Source: Palsa-504 sp963753195
Lineage (GTDB): Bacteria > Actinomycetota > Actinomycetes > Streptosporangiales > Streptosporangiaceae
Direction: 5' to 3'
DNA length: 64,000 nucleotides
Assembly: GCA_963753195.1 (NCBI GenBank)
Contig: CAVWBH010000003.1
Location: 62,001-126,000, forward strand
This document shows, piece after piece, positions 1 through 8,600 of this stretch (its first letter is position 1; each line of letters begins with the position of its first letter). Under the pieces are notes generated by a model. That model ran no database searches. It had not been told where the DNA came from and was given only the letters and a program-made list of their open reading frames with translations. Position numbers and translations under genes: made by a program.

Positions 1-801
1 ATCCTGGGGCTTGACTACCCGGACGCCGGCACCGTCACGGTGGACGGCCGCGACTACCGCGACCTGGCCTATCCGATGCGCGAGGTCGGCGCGCTGCTCG
101 ACGCCAAGGCGGTGCACGGCGGCCGGTCGGCGTACAACCACCTGCTCTGCCTGGCACAGACCAACAACCTGCCCAAGAGCCGCGTCGATGAGGTCATCGA
201 GCTGGTCGGCCTGGCCGAGGTGGCGAAGAAGCGGTCCAAGGGGTTCTCGCTCGGCATGAGCCAGCGCCTGGGCATCGCCGGGACTATGCTCGGCGATCCG
301 AAGGTGCTCATGTTCGACGAGCCGGTCAACGGGCTCGACCCCGAGGGCATCTTGTGGATCAGGAACCTGATGAAGGCCCTGGCCGCCGAGGGCCGGACGG
401 TCTTCGTCTCCAGCCACCTGATGTCGGAGATGGAGTCCACCGCCGACCACCTGATCGTGATCGGCCGGGGCAAGCTGATCGCCGACTGCTCGATGGCGGA
501 GTTCATCGCGCGCTCCTCCGGCGCGGCCGTGCGGGTGCGCACCCCGATGGCGGACGAGCTGGTCAAGGCGGTGACCGCCGCAGGCGCGACCACGGCCGCC
601 GCCGACGGCGGCGCCATCGAGGTCAGCGGGATGACCGCGGAGGCGGTGGGCGACATCGCGTTCGAGCAGGGCATCAGGCTGCACGAGCTGACCATGGTCC
701 ACGCCTCCCTGGAGGAGGCGTTCATGGAACTGACCGCGAGCAGCGTGGAGTACCACGCCGGGGTGCCCGAGCCGGCCGCCACGACCGGAAGCGGAGCCTG
801 A
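1..801 (+). CDS. ABC transporter ATP-binding protein (5' truncated by window edge)
   Basis: The reading frame is open from base 1, so the N-terminus with Walker A lies outside the window. What remains shows a signature loop in the divergent form FSLGMSQRLGIA, Walker B as VLMFDEPVNGLD, and the switch histidine in SSHLMSEME, the order expected of an ABC nucleotide-binding domain. The DEPxNGLDPxG wording is typical of ABC-2 exporters of the bacitracin/lantibiotic/drug type. A roughly 80-residue C-terminal extension follows the switch region. The permease gene starts 3 bp after the stop, so the two form one operon. The exported substrate cannot be told from sequence. Confidence 0.9.
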   Translation: MLGLDYPDAGTVTVDGRDYRDLAYPMREVGALLDAKAVHGGRSAYNHLLCLAQTNNLPKSRVDEVIELVGLAEVAKKRSKGFSLGMSQRLGIAGTMLGDPKVLMFDEPVNGLDPEGILWIRNLMKALAAEGRTVFVSSHLMSEMESTADHLIVIGRGKLIADCSMAEFIARSSGAAVRVRTPMADELVKAVTAAGATTAAADGGAIEVSGMTAEAVGDIAFEQGIRLHELTMVHASLEEAFMELTASSVEYHAGVPEPAATTGSGA

Positions 802-804
802 GCG

Positions 805-1761
805 ATGGCCACCACGACAACGCTGAACACGCGGCTGTCCCCGCTCCCGGCGGCCACCGGGCGGGCCGGGCTGCGGGGCGCGATCGCCTCGGAGTTCACC
901 AAGATCCGCTCGGTCCGGTCCACCTACTGGACCCTGGCCGCGCTGCTGGTCGTCTCCATCGGCATCGGCGCGGCCATCACCGGCGGCGCCGACGCCAGCT
1001 TCAGCCACAACCCGGGCAACAAGGCCGCCTTCGACGCCACCCAGGTCTCGCTGATCGCGTTCTTCGAGATCGGCCAGCTCATCATCGCGGTGATCGCCGC
1101 GCTGGCCATCACCTCGGAGTACTCCACCGGGATGATCCGCACCTCGCTGACCGCCCAGCCCCGCCGCGGCACGGTCTACGCGGCCAAGGCGATCGTGCTC
1201 ACGACGCTGACGCTCATCGTCTCGCTCATCGTCTCGTTCATCGCGTTCTTCGTCGGCCAGGCCCTGCTGTCGGGCAGCGGGGTGAGCGCCTCGCTGTTCC
1301 ACACCGTCACCATCCCGCAGAACGCGAACGTGAACTGCCCGGCGGGCCAGGGCGGCCCCGGCGGGCCGGGACCCAATTGCACAGTGCAGTTCTCCGGCAC
1401 TTACGTGATCCACCCGTCCACCGTGCTGCTCGCGATCATCGGCTGCGCGCTGTTCGTCACGCTGGTCGCCATCCTCGCGTTCGGCATCGGCGCGCTGGTG
1501 CGGCACACGGCCGGCGCGATCGCCATCGCCATCGCCCTGCTGTTCATCATCCCGGTCCTGGAGCAGGCGCTGCCCAGCCAGTGGCGCTGGGACATCATGC
1601 GGTTCCTGCCGGACGCCGCGAACCAGGTGGTCTCGGTCACTATCCCGGGCGGCGGCAACCAGCACCTGTGGTCGGCCTGGCCGCAGCTCGGCGTGACCGC
1701 GCTGTGGGCCGCGGCCCTGCTCGGCGCGGGCGCCTACTTCTTCCGCAAGCGCGACGCGTAA
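805..1761 (+). CDS. ABC-2 type transporter permease
   Basis: This 318-residue integral membrane protein begins 3 bp after the ATPase gene and should form the channel of the same exporter. An amphipathic N-terminus (IASEFTKIRSVRSTYWTLAAL) is the classic start of ABC-2 permeases. It is followed by about six hydrophobic segments and by the ITSEYSTGMIRTSL motif, which is characteristic of this family. Between the second pair of helices there is a short extracytoplasmic Gly/Pro-rich loop (residues about 175-195) containing two cysteines. A strong hairpin follows the stop, so the operon probably ends here. Confidence 0.9.
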   Translation: MATTTTLNTRLSPLPAATGRAGLRGAIASEFTKIRSVRSTYWTLAALLVVSIGIGAAITGGADASFSHNPGNKAAFDATQVSLIAFFEIGQLIIAVIAALAITSEYSTGMIRTSLTAQPRRGTVYAAKAIVLTTLTLIVSLIVSFIAFFVGQALLSGSGVSASLFHTVTIPQNANVNCPAGQGGPGGPGPNCTVQFSGTYVIHPSTVLLAIIGCALFVTLVAILAFGIGALVRHTAGAIAIAIALLFIIPVLEQALPSQWRWDIMRFLPDAANQVVSVTIPGGGNQHLWSAWPQLGVTALWAAALLGAGAYFFRKRDA

Positions 1762-1771
1762 GGGCCGGTAA

Positions 1772-1813
1772 CCGCTGAGCCCGGCGCCAGATCCCCGGTG
1801 CCGGGCTCAGCGG
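1772..1813. terminator. Strong hairpin terminator between convergent ABC permease and catalase genes
   Basis: A perfect 14-bp inverted repeat (arms CCGCTGAGCCCGGC at 1772-1785 and its complement at 1800-1813) extends inward by three more pairs (one G-T) around an 8-nt loop. There is no T-run, as is common for high-GC actinobacterial terminators. It lies between two convergent genes and could work in both directions. Confidence 0.75.
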
Positions 1814-1858
1814 GCTTTCACCTTTCACCGTGGCCTGCATGCGGACGGGCCCTCAGGT

Positions 1859-3379
1859 TTACGCCTTGGCCCGCATGCTCGAGCGGGCCGGGTTGGCCTG
1901 CTCGGCCGCCTTGGGGTCCTGCTCGCCCTGCTTGGCGCGGACGCCGGCCTCGACCTGATCGCCGAGGTTCTTGTCCACGTTGCGCCAGTAGCCGAAGGCG
2001 CGCAGCAGGACCGGCTCGGTCACGCCATTGAGCAGGTGGCCGACGATGTTGGCGACCAGGCGCTCGCGGGCCGCGTCGTCGAGGACCTCGCGGACCATGG
2101 TGCCGGCCTGGCCCCAGTCGTCGTCCTGTTCGTGCAGGCTGTAGGCCGAACGCACCAGGTCCCCGTCGGCGTACCAGTAGTCGGGCCGGTAGCGCTCGGT
2201 ATCGGCCTTCGGGCCGCCCTTGGAGTTGGGCGCGTACACCGGGTCGGAGACGTTGACGACCCGCATGGCGCCGTCCTTGCTGTAGCTGTGCACCGGCACC
2301 TTGGGCGAGTTGACCGGGATCTGCTTGTAGTTCACGCCGAGGCGGGCGCGGTGCGCGTCGGAGTAGGAGAACCCGCGGGCCAGCAGCATCTTGTCCGGGG
2401 ACAGCGCGATCCCGGGAACCAGGTTGTTGGGCTCGAACGCGGCCTGTTCCATCTCGGTGTGGTAGTCGGTCAGGTTCCGGTCCAGGGTGAGCCGACCGAC
2501 CTCGATCAGCGGGTAGTCGCCGTGCGGCCACACCTTGGTCAGGTCGAACGGGTTAAACCGGTAGTCCTTGGCGTCGGCGAACGGCATGATCTGCATCTTG
2601 AGCGTCCAGCTGGGGAACTCACCGCGACCGATCGCCTCGTACAGGTCGCGCTGGTGGTAGTCGGTGTCGGCGGAGGCCATCTGGTCGCCTTCGTCCTGGG
2701 TGAAGAACTCGACGCCCTGGTCGGTCTTGAAGTGGTACTTGACCCAGAACTTCTCGCCCGCGGCGTTCAGCCACAGGTAGGTGTGGGAGCTGTACCCGTT
2801 CATGTGCCGCCAGGAGCGCGGGATGCCGCGGTCGCCCATCAGCCAGGTCACCTGGTGCGCCGACTCCGGGGACAGGGTCCAGAAGTCCCACTGCATGTCG
2901 TGGTCGCGCAGGTTGTTGTCGGCGCGCCGTTTCTGCGAGCGGATGAAGTGCTGGAACTTCATCGGGTCGCGGACGAAGAAGACCGGGGTGTTGTTCCCGA
3001 CCATGTCGTAGTTGCCCTCGGCGGTGTAGAACTTCAGGGCGAAGCCGCGCGGGTCGCGCCAGGTGTCGGGGCTGCCGCGCTCGCCGGCCACGGTAGAGAA
3101 CCGGATGAGGGTGTCCGTGCGGGTACCGGGCTGGAACACCGCGGCCCTGGTGTAGGCGCTGACGTCATTGGTCACCTGGAAGTAGCCAAAGGCGCCGCCG
3201 CCCTTGGCGTGCGGCTGGCGCTCGGGAATGCGTTCCCGGTTGAAGTTCGCCATCTGCTCGATCAGATAGTGATCCTGGAGCAGGACCGGGCCGTCGGCGC
3301 CGACGGTCAGCGAATGCTCGTCGCTTTCGACCGGCGCGCCCGCGTCGGTGGTCGTCGGATTGACGTGCAGGTCTGTCAC
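1859..3379 (-). CDS. katA: Catalase (monofunctional, heme, small-subunit clade)
   Basis: Converts hydrogen peroxide to water and oxygen in the cytoplasm. The family motifs are all present: ERIPERQPHAKG with the distal histidine (about H57), GNNTPVFFVRDP with the conserved asparagine (about N130), and RGFSYSDAHRARLG with the proximal heme-ligating tyrosine (about Y339). The length of about 506 residues fits small-subunit catalases. An upstream ATG at 3394 would add five residues, but the bases it covers include a perfect AGGAGG six bases before a GTG at 3379, so the GTG is the better start. No peroxide-sensing regulator is adjacent. The gene is convergent with the ABC operon and divergent from the hydrolase gene. 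Confidence 0.95.
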   Translation of the reverse strand: MTDLHVNPTTTDAGAPVESDEHSLTVGADGPVLLQDHYLIEQMANFNRERIPERQPHAKGGGAFGYFQVTNDVSAYTRAAVFQPGTRTDTLIRFSTVAGERGSPDTWRDPRGFALKFYTAEGNYDMVGNNTPVFFVRDPMKFQHFIRSQKRRADNNLRDHDMQWDFWTLSPESAHQVTWLMGDRGIPRSWRHMNGYSSHTYLWLNAAGEKFWVKYHFKTDQGVEFFTQDEGDQMASADTDYHQRDLYEAIGRGEFPSWTLKMQIMPFADAKDYRFNPFDLTKVWPHGDYPLIEVGRLTLDRNLTDYHTEMEQAAFEPNNLVPGIALSPDKMLLARGFSYSDAHRARLGVNYKQIPVNSPKVPVHSYSKDGAMRVVNVSDPVYAPNSKGGPKADTERYRPDYWYADGDLVRSAYSLHEQDDDWGQAGTMVREVLDDAARERLVANIVGHLLNGVTEPVLLRAFGYWRNVDKNLGDQVEAGVRAKQGEQDPKAAEQANPARSSMRAKA

Positions 3380-3476
3380 TGCTTTCCTCCTCATGGCCAG
3401 GAAAGAGCTTTCCTACCCTGCCGGGCTGGCCCAAACGACCCTAGGATCGATTCAGTTCCGGACTCAGGAGGCAACG

Positions 3477-4283
3477 ATGCCAGTGGTTGCGGCGAACGGG
3501 ATCGACATCAACTACGAGGTGCAGGGCACGGGCGAGCCGATCGTGCTGATCCCGTACCTGGCCGCCGACCAGGCGTGCTACGCGTTCCAGGTGGCCGACT
3601 ACGCCAAGCACTTCACCTGCTACAGCGTGGATCTGCGCGGCGCGGGGCTGTCGAGCAAGCCTGAGGGTGAGTACACCACGGAACTGCTGGCCGACGACGT
3701 GGCGGCGTTCATGCAGGCCGCCGGGGTCGGCCCGGCGCACGTCTTCGGGGTGTCGCTGGGAGCGGCGGTCGGCACCTGGCTGGCGGCCAAGCACCCGGAA
3801 CAGGTGAAGTCGCTCTCGCTGCACAGCGTCTGGGACAAGACCGACCCGTTCCTGCGCGTCATAGTCGAGGGCTGGCGGACCATGGCCAAGGCTCTGGACA
3901 GCGTCACCGAGATGGCCATCCAGGCCATCTTCCCGTTCTGCCTGACCCCGGAACTGTACGCGGCCCGGCCGGAGTACGTCGATTCGCTGGCCGAGTTCGT
4001 CCGCAGCCGCCCGATGCCGCCGGTGGACGCGTTCATCCGACAGTCCGGAGCCGTACTGTCGCACGACGCGACGGGCATCCTCGGCTCGGTCTACGCCCCG
4101 ACCCTGATCACCTACGGGCGGCACGACATCGTGACCTCGACCCGCTTCGCCGCGCCGCTGACCGAGGCGATCGCGGACACCGAGCTCTTCGTGTTCGAGG
4201 ACTGCGCGCACGCCGCGATCTACGAGAACGTCGAGGGGTTCAACCGGCAGACGCTGGGCTTCCTGCAGCGGCACAGCGGCTGA
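3477..4283 (+). CDS. Alpha/beta hydrolase
   Basis: A 268-residue single-domain alpha/beta-hydrolase of the 3-oxoadipate enol-lactonase/BioH-like type. The nucleophile elbow GVSLG, the acid in YGRHDIVTS and the histidine in EDCAHAAIYE give a complete catalytic triad. The oxyanion-hole region is atypical: the usual HG is replaced by LIPYLAADQ. The start is set by AGGAGG at 3466-3471, five bases before the ATG; the frame is open further upstream but into the catalase promoter. The substrate is unknown. It is divergent from catalase with about 100 bp between. Confidence 0.85.
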   Translation: MPVVAANGIDINYEVQGTGEPIVLIPYLAADQACYAFQVADYAKHFTCYSVDLRGAGLSSKPEGEYTTELLADDVAAFMQAAGVGPAHVFGVSLGAAVGTWLAAKHPEQVKSLSLHSVWDKTDPFLRVIVEGWRTMAKALDSVTEMAIQAIFPFCLTPELYAARPEYVDSLAEFVRSRPMPPVDAFIRQSGAVLSHDATGILGSVYAPTLITYGRHDIVTSTRFAAPLTEAIADTELFVFEDCAHAAIYENVEGFNRQTLGFLQRHSG

Positions 4284-4337
4284 CGCACCGCGGGCCGGGG
4301 GCCGGGGGCCGCAGGCGGTAGCTGGCACGATGGCATC

Positions 4338-5120
4338 ATGACGGAAGCTGCTAGGGGTCAATACCGGAAGCTGAGCAGGCAGGAGGCATCGGACGCGGTC
4401 ACGCGCCTGGGCTGGCGGCTCGTCCTGGGCGAGCTGCGGGCCGAGGTCCCGACTGGATCGCTGCCGCTGGCTGCCGACGTCGCCGCTCGGGCGGCGTCAG
4501 CGGCGGGTGCCGACGGCCACCTGCGGATGGACGTGCGCGCCGACCGGGTGATGCTGTCCGTGCAGACCGCGGCCGTGGCCTGGGTCACAGAGCATGACAT
4601 CGAGCTCGCCCGTTCCCTCTCGGCCATGATCGAGGGGATGACGCTGGCGACGGTCAGCGGGGTCGGCGCGGCGGAGCCGGATAACGGGGCGGAGCCGGAT
4701 AGCGGGGCGGAACTGGACAGCGGGGCGGAGCTGGCGGGCGGGGACGCGGGGAAGGACCGGTCGGTGCAGGTGATCGAGATCGGGATCGACGCGCTCGACG
4801 CGGCCGCGGTCCGGCCGTTCTGGCGGGCGGTGCTCGGCTACGTGGACGAGCCCGGGCGGTCCGGGCCGTGGGACGGGCTCGTTGACCCGCTCGGCCAGGG
4901 GCCGTCCGTCTGGTTCCAGCGGATGGACGCGCCGCGGCCCCAGCGTAACCGCATCCACTTCGACGTGTCGGTGCCGCACGACGAGGCCGAGACCCGCATC
5001 CAGGCGGCCCTGGCGGCGGGCGGGCGGCTGACCTACGATGCGGAGGCCCCGGCGTTCTGGGTGCTGGCCGACGCCGAGGGCAACGAGGCCTGCGTCACCA
5101 CCTGGCAGGGCCGGGACTGA
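4338..5120 (+). CDS. Carbinolamine-dehydratase-like / VOC domain fusion protein
   Basis: Two domains are joined by a repetitive linker. Residues about 10-105 align with pterin-4a-carbinolamine dehydratase (PCD/DCoH): GHLRMDVRADRVML matches the HHPxxDIRxNRVxL core, and VTEHDIELA matches the end motif. However, the first of the paired active-site histidines is Gly60, the proline is Leu, and the third histidine is absent, so dehydratase activity is doubtful. Residues about 140-258 are a VOC/glyoxalase-like domain (FWRAVLGY, DPLGQGPSVWFQ, HFDVSV, ADAEGNEACV). The linker holds four hexapeptide units of the AEPDSG type. Similar PCD-VOC fusions occur in Actinomycetota; the cellular role is not established. 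Confidence 0.8.
   Translation: MTEAARGQYRKLSRQEASDAVTRLGWRLVLGELRAEVPTGSLPLAADVAARAASAAGADGHLRMDVRADRVMLSVQTAAVAWVTEHDIELARSLSAMIEGMTLATVSGVGAAEPDNGAEPDSGAELDSGAELAGGDAGKDRSVQVIEIGIDALDAAAVRPFWRAVLGYVDEPGRSGPWDGLVDPLGQGPSVWFQRMDAPRPQRNRIHFDVSVPHDEAETRIQAALAAGGRLTYDAEAPAFWVLADAEGNEACVTTWQGRD
4671..4742 (+). repeat. Four 18-bp in-frame tandem repeats (VOC-fusion linker)
   Basis: Four consecutive 18-bp units (4671, 4689, 4707, 4725) encode AEPDNG, AEPDSG, AELDSG and AELAGG between the two domains of the fusion protein. The unit length keeps the frame, so copy number can vary without breaking the gene. Confidence 0.9.
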
Positions 5121-5181
5121 CGACGGCCGGGATGCCTCACTGGCCGACCGCGCGGCGGGTCCGCCGGGGCGGGTCTGCGGG

Positions 5182-5910
5182 CTAGGCGACCTCGGCCCAC
5201 AGGTCGCGGAAGGCGCGGGCGGCCTGGCTGCGGGGAGCGGACGCGGTGACCGGGGCCCGCTCGATGGACATGCGCTCGATGAGGGACAGGGCGGGGATCG
5301 GGGTGGCTGCCACCCCGGATCGTTCGGCCAGAATCTTGGCCGTGATGTCCTGGTGCAGCCGCTTACGGCGGTCAACCATCGAGAAGAAGGCCCGGACCTC
5401 GGGGCGGCGGCCGTTGAAGCCGGCCACGAAGTCGGCGAGCTGGTCCAGGGTGCGCACGGACAGCACGGTCGGGATCAGCGGGACGAGCAGCACGTCAGCG
5501 GCGTGCATGACGTTCTCGGAGACCAGCGAGATGCTGGGCGGGCAGTCCAGGAACACGTTGTCGTACTCGGCGGCGAGCGGCTTGAGCAGCCGGGCCATCG
5601 TGTTGGTCGCCTTGGAGCCCGCGAGCAGCAGATCCATGTTGCGGTAGGTGAAATCGGCCGGCAGCAGGTCCAGGTGCTCGAAGTCGGTGCCCTTGATGGC
5701 ATCCTCCAGGGTCCTGGTGCCGCGGATGAGCGCCTTCCCGCCGCCTTTCACGCGAGGCTTGATCCGGAACAGGAAGCTGGCCGCACCCTGCGGGTCCAGA
5801 TCCCACAGCAGGGTGCGGTGCCCCTCGGCGGCGGACAGGTAGGCGAGGTTGACCGCGGCGGTCGTCTTGCCGACGCCGCCTTTGATGTTGTAAGTGGCGT
5901 AGATCTTCAT
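5182..5910 (-). CDS. ParA-family (MinD/McdA-like) ATPase
   Basis: A 242-residue deviant-Walker ATPase that starts almost directly with its P-loop, YNIKGGVGKTTAAVNLA, including the signature lysine. Walker A' is LLWDLDPQGAAS and Walker B is VFLDCPPSISL. No ParB gene or obvious parS site is nearby, so this is an orphan ParA rather than the chromosomal segregation ATPase. Its ATG overlaps the stop of the upstream CHAD gene by 4 bp, implying co-translation and a shared process. Orphan ParA/McdA ATPases elsewhere position cargo such as carboxysomes or chemosensory clusters on the nucleoid; a comparable role here is inference. Confidence 0.9.
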   Translation of the reverse strand: MKIYATYNIKGGVGKTTAAVNLAYLSAAEGHRTLLWDLDPQGAASFLFRIKPRVKGGGKALIRGTRTLEDAIKGTDFEHLDLLPADFTYRNMDLLLAGSKATNTMARLLKPLAAEYDNVFLDCPPSISLVSENVMHAADVLLVPLIPTVLSVRTLDQLADFVAGFNGRRPEVRAFFSMVDRRKRLHQDITAKILAERSGVAATPIPALSLIERMSIERAPVTASAPRSQAARAFRDLWAEVA

Positions 5911-7502
5911 GGGCCGGGGCGCTCCAGCAGGGCGCTGAGCCGCTGCTGGCCCTCGGGCCCGGCGAACCCGGCGAACCGCTCGGCGAAGACCGCGCGGGCC
6001 TGGGCCTGGCCGATGGCGAGGTTGGCGGCGATCTCACCCATGGCCAGCAGCGTAGCGGCGGGGGCGGCGCGCTCGGCCAGCATCGCGTCAGCCAGGGCGC
6101 GGATTTCCTCGCGCTGCACATGGTCGTCCTGGAACTCCCCCAGGCAGTCCTGCAGCTGCTTGAGGTCGCCGACGACCTTGCGGTAGACGGCCGGGTCGTG
6201 CAGCGGCGCGAAGAACTCCAGTACGTAGCGCAGTTCCTTGGCGCGCTTGCGCAGGTCGTGCAGGGCTTCCGGAGGCGAGTCAGCGGTGATCGCGGCGCCG
6301 TGCGCGGTGAGCTTGCGGAAGGCGCGGCCGGTCCGGTCCACGGCCAGGTCGTCCGCGGTCAGGCCGCGGCGCTTGGCGCGGCCCTCCTGGGCGTCGGCCA
6401 GCGCCCGGCGCCAGTCCTCGGCCAGGGCCCCGAAGCGGTCCGAGCGCAGCCCGGCGGCCAGCAGGCGGAACTCCCGGGCCCGGCGGCGGACCAGGAAGAC
6501 GCGGAAGGGCTCCAGGTCGGCGGGTGACGCGGCCACCAGCTGCCTGGTCATCGAGTCGAAGCCGAGCAGGTGGACATCCAGGTCGCGGATCGGCGTGGTC
6601 AGGTCGCCGAGCCACTTGAACTCGGCCGCGTACCGGCCGCCCAGTCCGTCCGGGAGCACGTCGCCGAGCAGCTTGATCGCGGAGCGGGTGCGGCGGGCGG
6701 CGACCCGCAGGTCGTGCAGGAACTCGGTGTCGATGTCACGCAGCACGCCATCGACGTTGCGCTCCATGGTGTCGAGCAGCCCGAGCAGCAAGGTCGAGAC
6801 CGCGACCGAGGCGGGCTGCTGCGCGGTGATCTGCGCCGTGATGCCGTTGCTGTAGTCCGCCGGGTGGCGGCCGAGGGCGTGCAGGGCGTCGAGGAACGCG
6901 CTGCGCCGGGCCGGGGTGACCCCGGGGGCGTCGGCCACGAGCTGCGCGGCACGGTGGGCCGGGCCGGGATAGCCGCGGACTTCGGCGATGGCCAGCCGCG
7001 CGGGCAGGACGACGGCCTGGCCGGCCCGGGTGACGGTCGAGCAGTCCACGATCAGCCGGGCGACGGTCTTGCCGTCGGCGTTGAGCAGCCGGGTGACGCT
7101 GACGGTGCTGGACGCGGTGGCCACCGGCAGCAGGGCTCGCGGGCTGGCCAGCTTGGCGATCCGGTCCCGGACCGGCCCGGCGGGCAGGTCGGCGGCCAGC
7201 CGTGGCTGGCTGGCGCGCAGGCCGTCGACGGGCTGCTCGGCCTGGGGCACCTCGTCCTTGCTGAGGAGCAGGCGGCCGCCGCGGCTCTTGCGCTCGTAGT
7301 CCAGGACCAGGCCGGCCCGGTTCAGCCGCCAGTCGAAGGTATCCAGCCAGGTGTGCTGGCTGGCGCCGCTGCCCGGCGCGGCGCGGTCGGCGGCGACTCC
7401 GAACGCCTGACCGAGCACGTCGAGGACAGCGGCTACCCCAGTGGCCTGGCCGCTGCCCCCGATCTCTCCGTCAAGCTCGAATCCCCGCAGGTCAGACGTC
7501 AT
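5907..7502 (-). CDS. CYTH-like/CHAD domain protein
   Basis: A 531-residue protein with a CYTH-like N-terminal half (TWLDTFDWRLNRAGLVLDYE resembles the CYTH beta-strand core) and a C-terminal CHAD domain from about residue 225 onward. The CHAD part has the expected conserved basic histidine helices: FLHDLRVAARRTRSAIK, LGDLTTPIRDLDVHLL, and LHDLRKRAKELRYVLEFF. The CYTH ExExK signature is degenerate (FELDGE), so triphosphate hydrolysis is uncertain. CHAD domains bind polyphosphate, and in some bacteria CHAD proteins sit on polyphosphate granules. It is first in a two-gene unit with the ParA ATPase. Confidence 0.9.
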   Translation of the reverse strand: MTSDLRGFELDGEIGGSGQATGVAAVLDVLGQAFGVAADRAAPGSGASQHTWLDTFDWRLNRAGLVLDYERKSRGGRLLLSKDEVPQAEQPVDGLRASQPRLAADLPAGPVRDRIAKLASPRALLPVATASSTVSVTRLLNADGKTVARLIVDCSTVTRAGQAVVLPARLAIAEVRGYPGPAHRAAQLVADAPGVTPARRSAFLDALHALGRHPADYSNGITAQITAQQPASVAVSTLLLGLLDTMERNVDGVLRDIDTEFLHDLRVAARRTRSAIKLLGDVLPDGLGGRYAAEFKWLGDLTTPIRDLDVHLLGFDSMTRQLVAASPADLEPFRVFLVRRRAREFRLLAAGLRSDRFGALAEDWRRALADAQEGRAKRRGLTADDLAVDRTGRAFRKLTAHGAAITADSPPEALHDLRKRAKELRYVLEFFAPLHDPAVYRKVVGDLKQLQDCLGEFQDDHVQREEIRALADAMLAERAAPAATLLAMGEIAANLAIGQAQARAVFAERFAGFAGPEGQQRLSALLERPGP

Positions 7503-7534
7503 AAGATCAGGTTCTCCTTCCGGAGAAGGCTACC

Positions 7535-8503
7535 CTAGCGATCCCTATGCCCAGGCTGGGCGACGGGCCAGGTCAAACCGGTGACGGCCAGGATGTCCGG
7601 GGGTCGGGGCATGGCGGCCTGGGCCCCGTGGCGGGTGACGGCCGCGGCGCCCGCGGCGGCGGCCGCCCTGATGGCTTCCGCGGCGGGGACGCCGGCCGCC
7701 AGGGCGACGGCGAGCGCCCCCACGAACGTGTCGCCTGCGCCCACCGCGTCGACCGGCTCGACCCGGAAGCCCTCGCTCACGGCGTGACCGTCCGGGCCGG
7801 CCAGGGCGGCGCCGTGCGCGCCCGCGGTGACCACCGCGTGGCGGGGCCCGCTGGCGGCCAGGTCAGTGGCGGCGCGCTGCGCGGCGGCCAGGCCGTCGAC
7901 GGGACGGCCGAGGAGAGCCGCCGCTTCCGGCTCGTTCACCACCAGGTAGTCCAGGTGATCGCCGGCGTCGGCGACCAGGGCCCCGGCGTGCTCGGGGACC
8001 GGGGCCAGGTTGAGGACCGACGTGACCCCCGATGCTCCGGCGAGGGCCTGGGCGATCGCTTCGACCGGGATCTCGGCGCTGATGACCAGGATGTCGGCCT
8101 GGCTGGCCGCGGCCGCGGCGACCTCGGGCGGCCCGACCTCGCGGTTGGCGCCGGGGGCGACGGTGATGAGGTTCTCGCCGCTGCGGTCCACCGTGATCAG
8201 GGCTACTCCGGTCGCCGCGCCCGTGACGGTTCGCACCGCGTCGGCGTTGATCCCTTCTGCCCGCAGGTTCGCCAGCAGCTGGCGGCCGAAGCCGTCATCG
8301 CCGACGCAGCCGACCATGCGCACGTCAGCGCCGAGCCGGGCCGCGGCGACGGCCTGGTTGGCGCCCTTCCCGCCCGGCATGAACCGGGCGGGCGAGCCGA
8401 GCACCGTCGCGCCCGGGCCGGGCAGCCGGGGCACCGTCACGGAGATGTCCATGTTCAGGCTGCCGAGCACGGTGACCCGCGGTCGTTTCGTCATGCCCGG
8501 CAC
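7535..8503 (-). CDS. rbsK: Ribokinase (PfkB family)
   Basis: ATP-dependent kinase of ribose (or a related sugar/nucleoside), about 320 residues. It shows the ribokinase glycine-rich opening (GSLNMDISVTV, then MPGGKGANQAVAAARLG) and the second PfkB signature VDAVGAGDTFVGALAVALA with the catalytic Asp. The GTG at 8503 begins MPGMTKRP; the ATG at 8494 (MTKRPRVTVLG) is an equally good start. There is no ribose transporter nearby, so the substrate assignment rests on family resemblance. An RpiB-type isomerase is encoded at 35060 but is not linked. Confidence 0.88.
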   Translation of the reverse strand: MPGMTKRPRVTVLGSLNMDISVTVPRLPGPGATVLGSPARFMPGGKGANQAVAAARLGADVRMVGCVGDDGFGRQLLANLRAEGINADAVRTVTGAATGVALITVDRSGENLITVAPGANREVGPPEVAAAAASQADILVISAEIPVEAIAQALAGASGVTSVLNLAPVPEHAGALVADAGDHLDYLVVNEPEAAALLGRPVDGLAAAQRAATDLAASGPRHAVVTAGAHGAALAGPDGHAVSEGFRVEPVDAVGAGDTFVGALAVALAAGVPAAEAIRAAAAAGAAAVTRHGAQAAMPRPPDILAVTGLTWPVAQPGHRDR

Positions 8504-8600
8504 CGTAGCGCGGCCGGCGTGGAGGTCGATGGCCCGGTGTACAAGCTCTTATGAGTACGACGGTTCATCGACCATGCTCGCGGGCTAATAGGGTGGGTGG

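Noticed and set aside
2036..3664. A 542-codon frame antisense to catalase
   Set aside because: Catalase motifs prove the minus strand; the plus frame is Val/Gly/Arg-rich shadow sequence.
5182..5910. Chromosome-partition ParA
   Set aside because: No ParB gene or parS-like sites nearby, and coupling is to a CHAD gene rather than to a partition partner.
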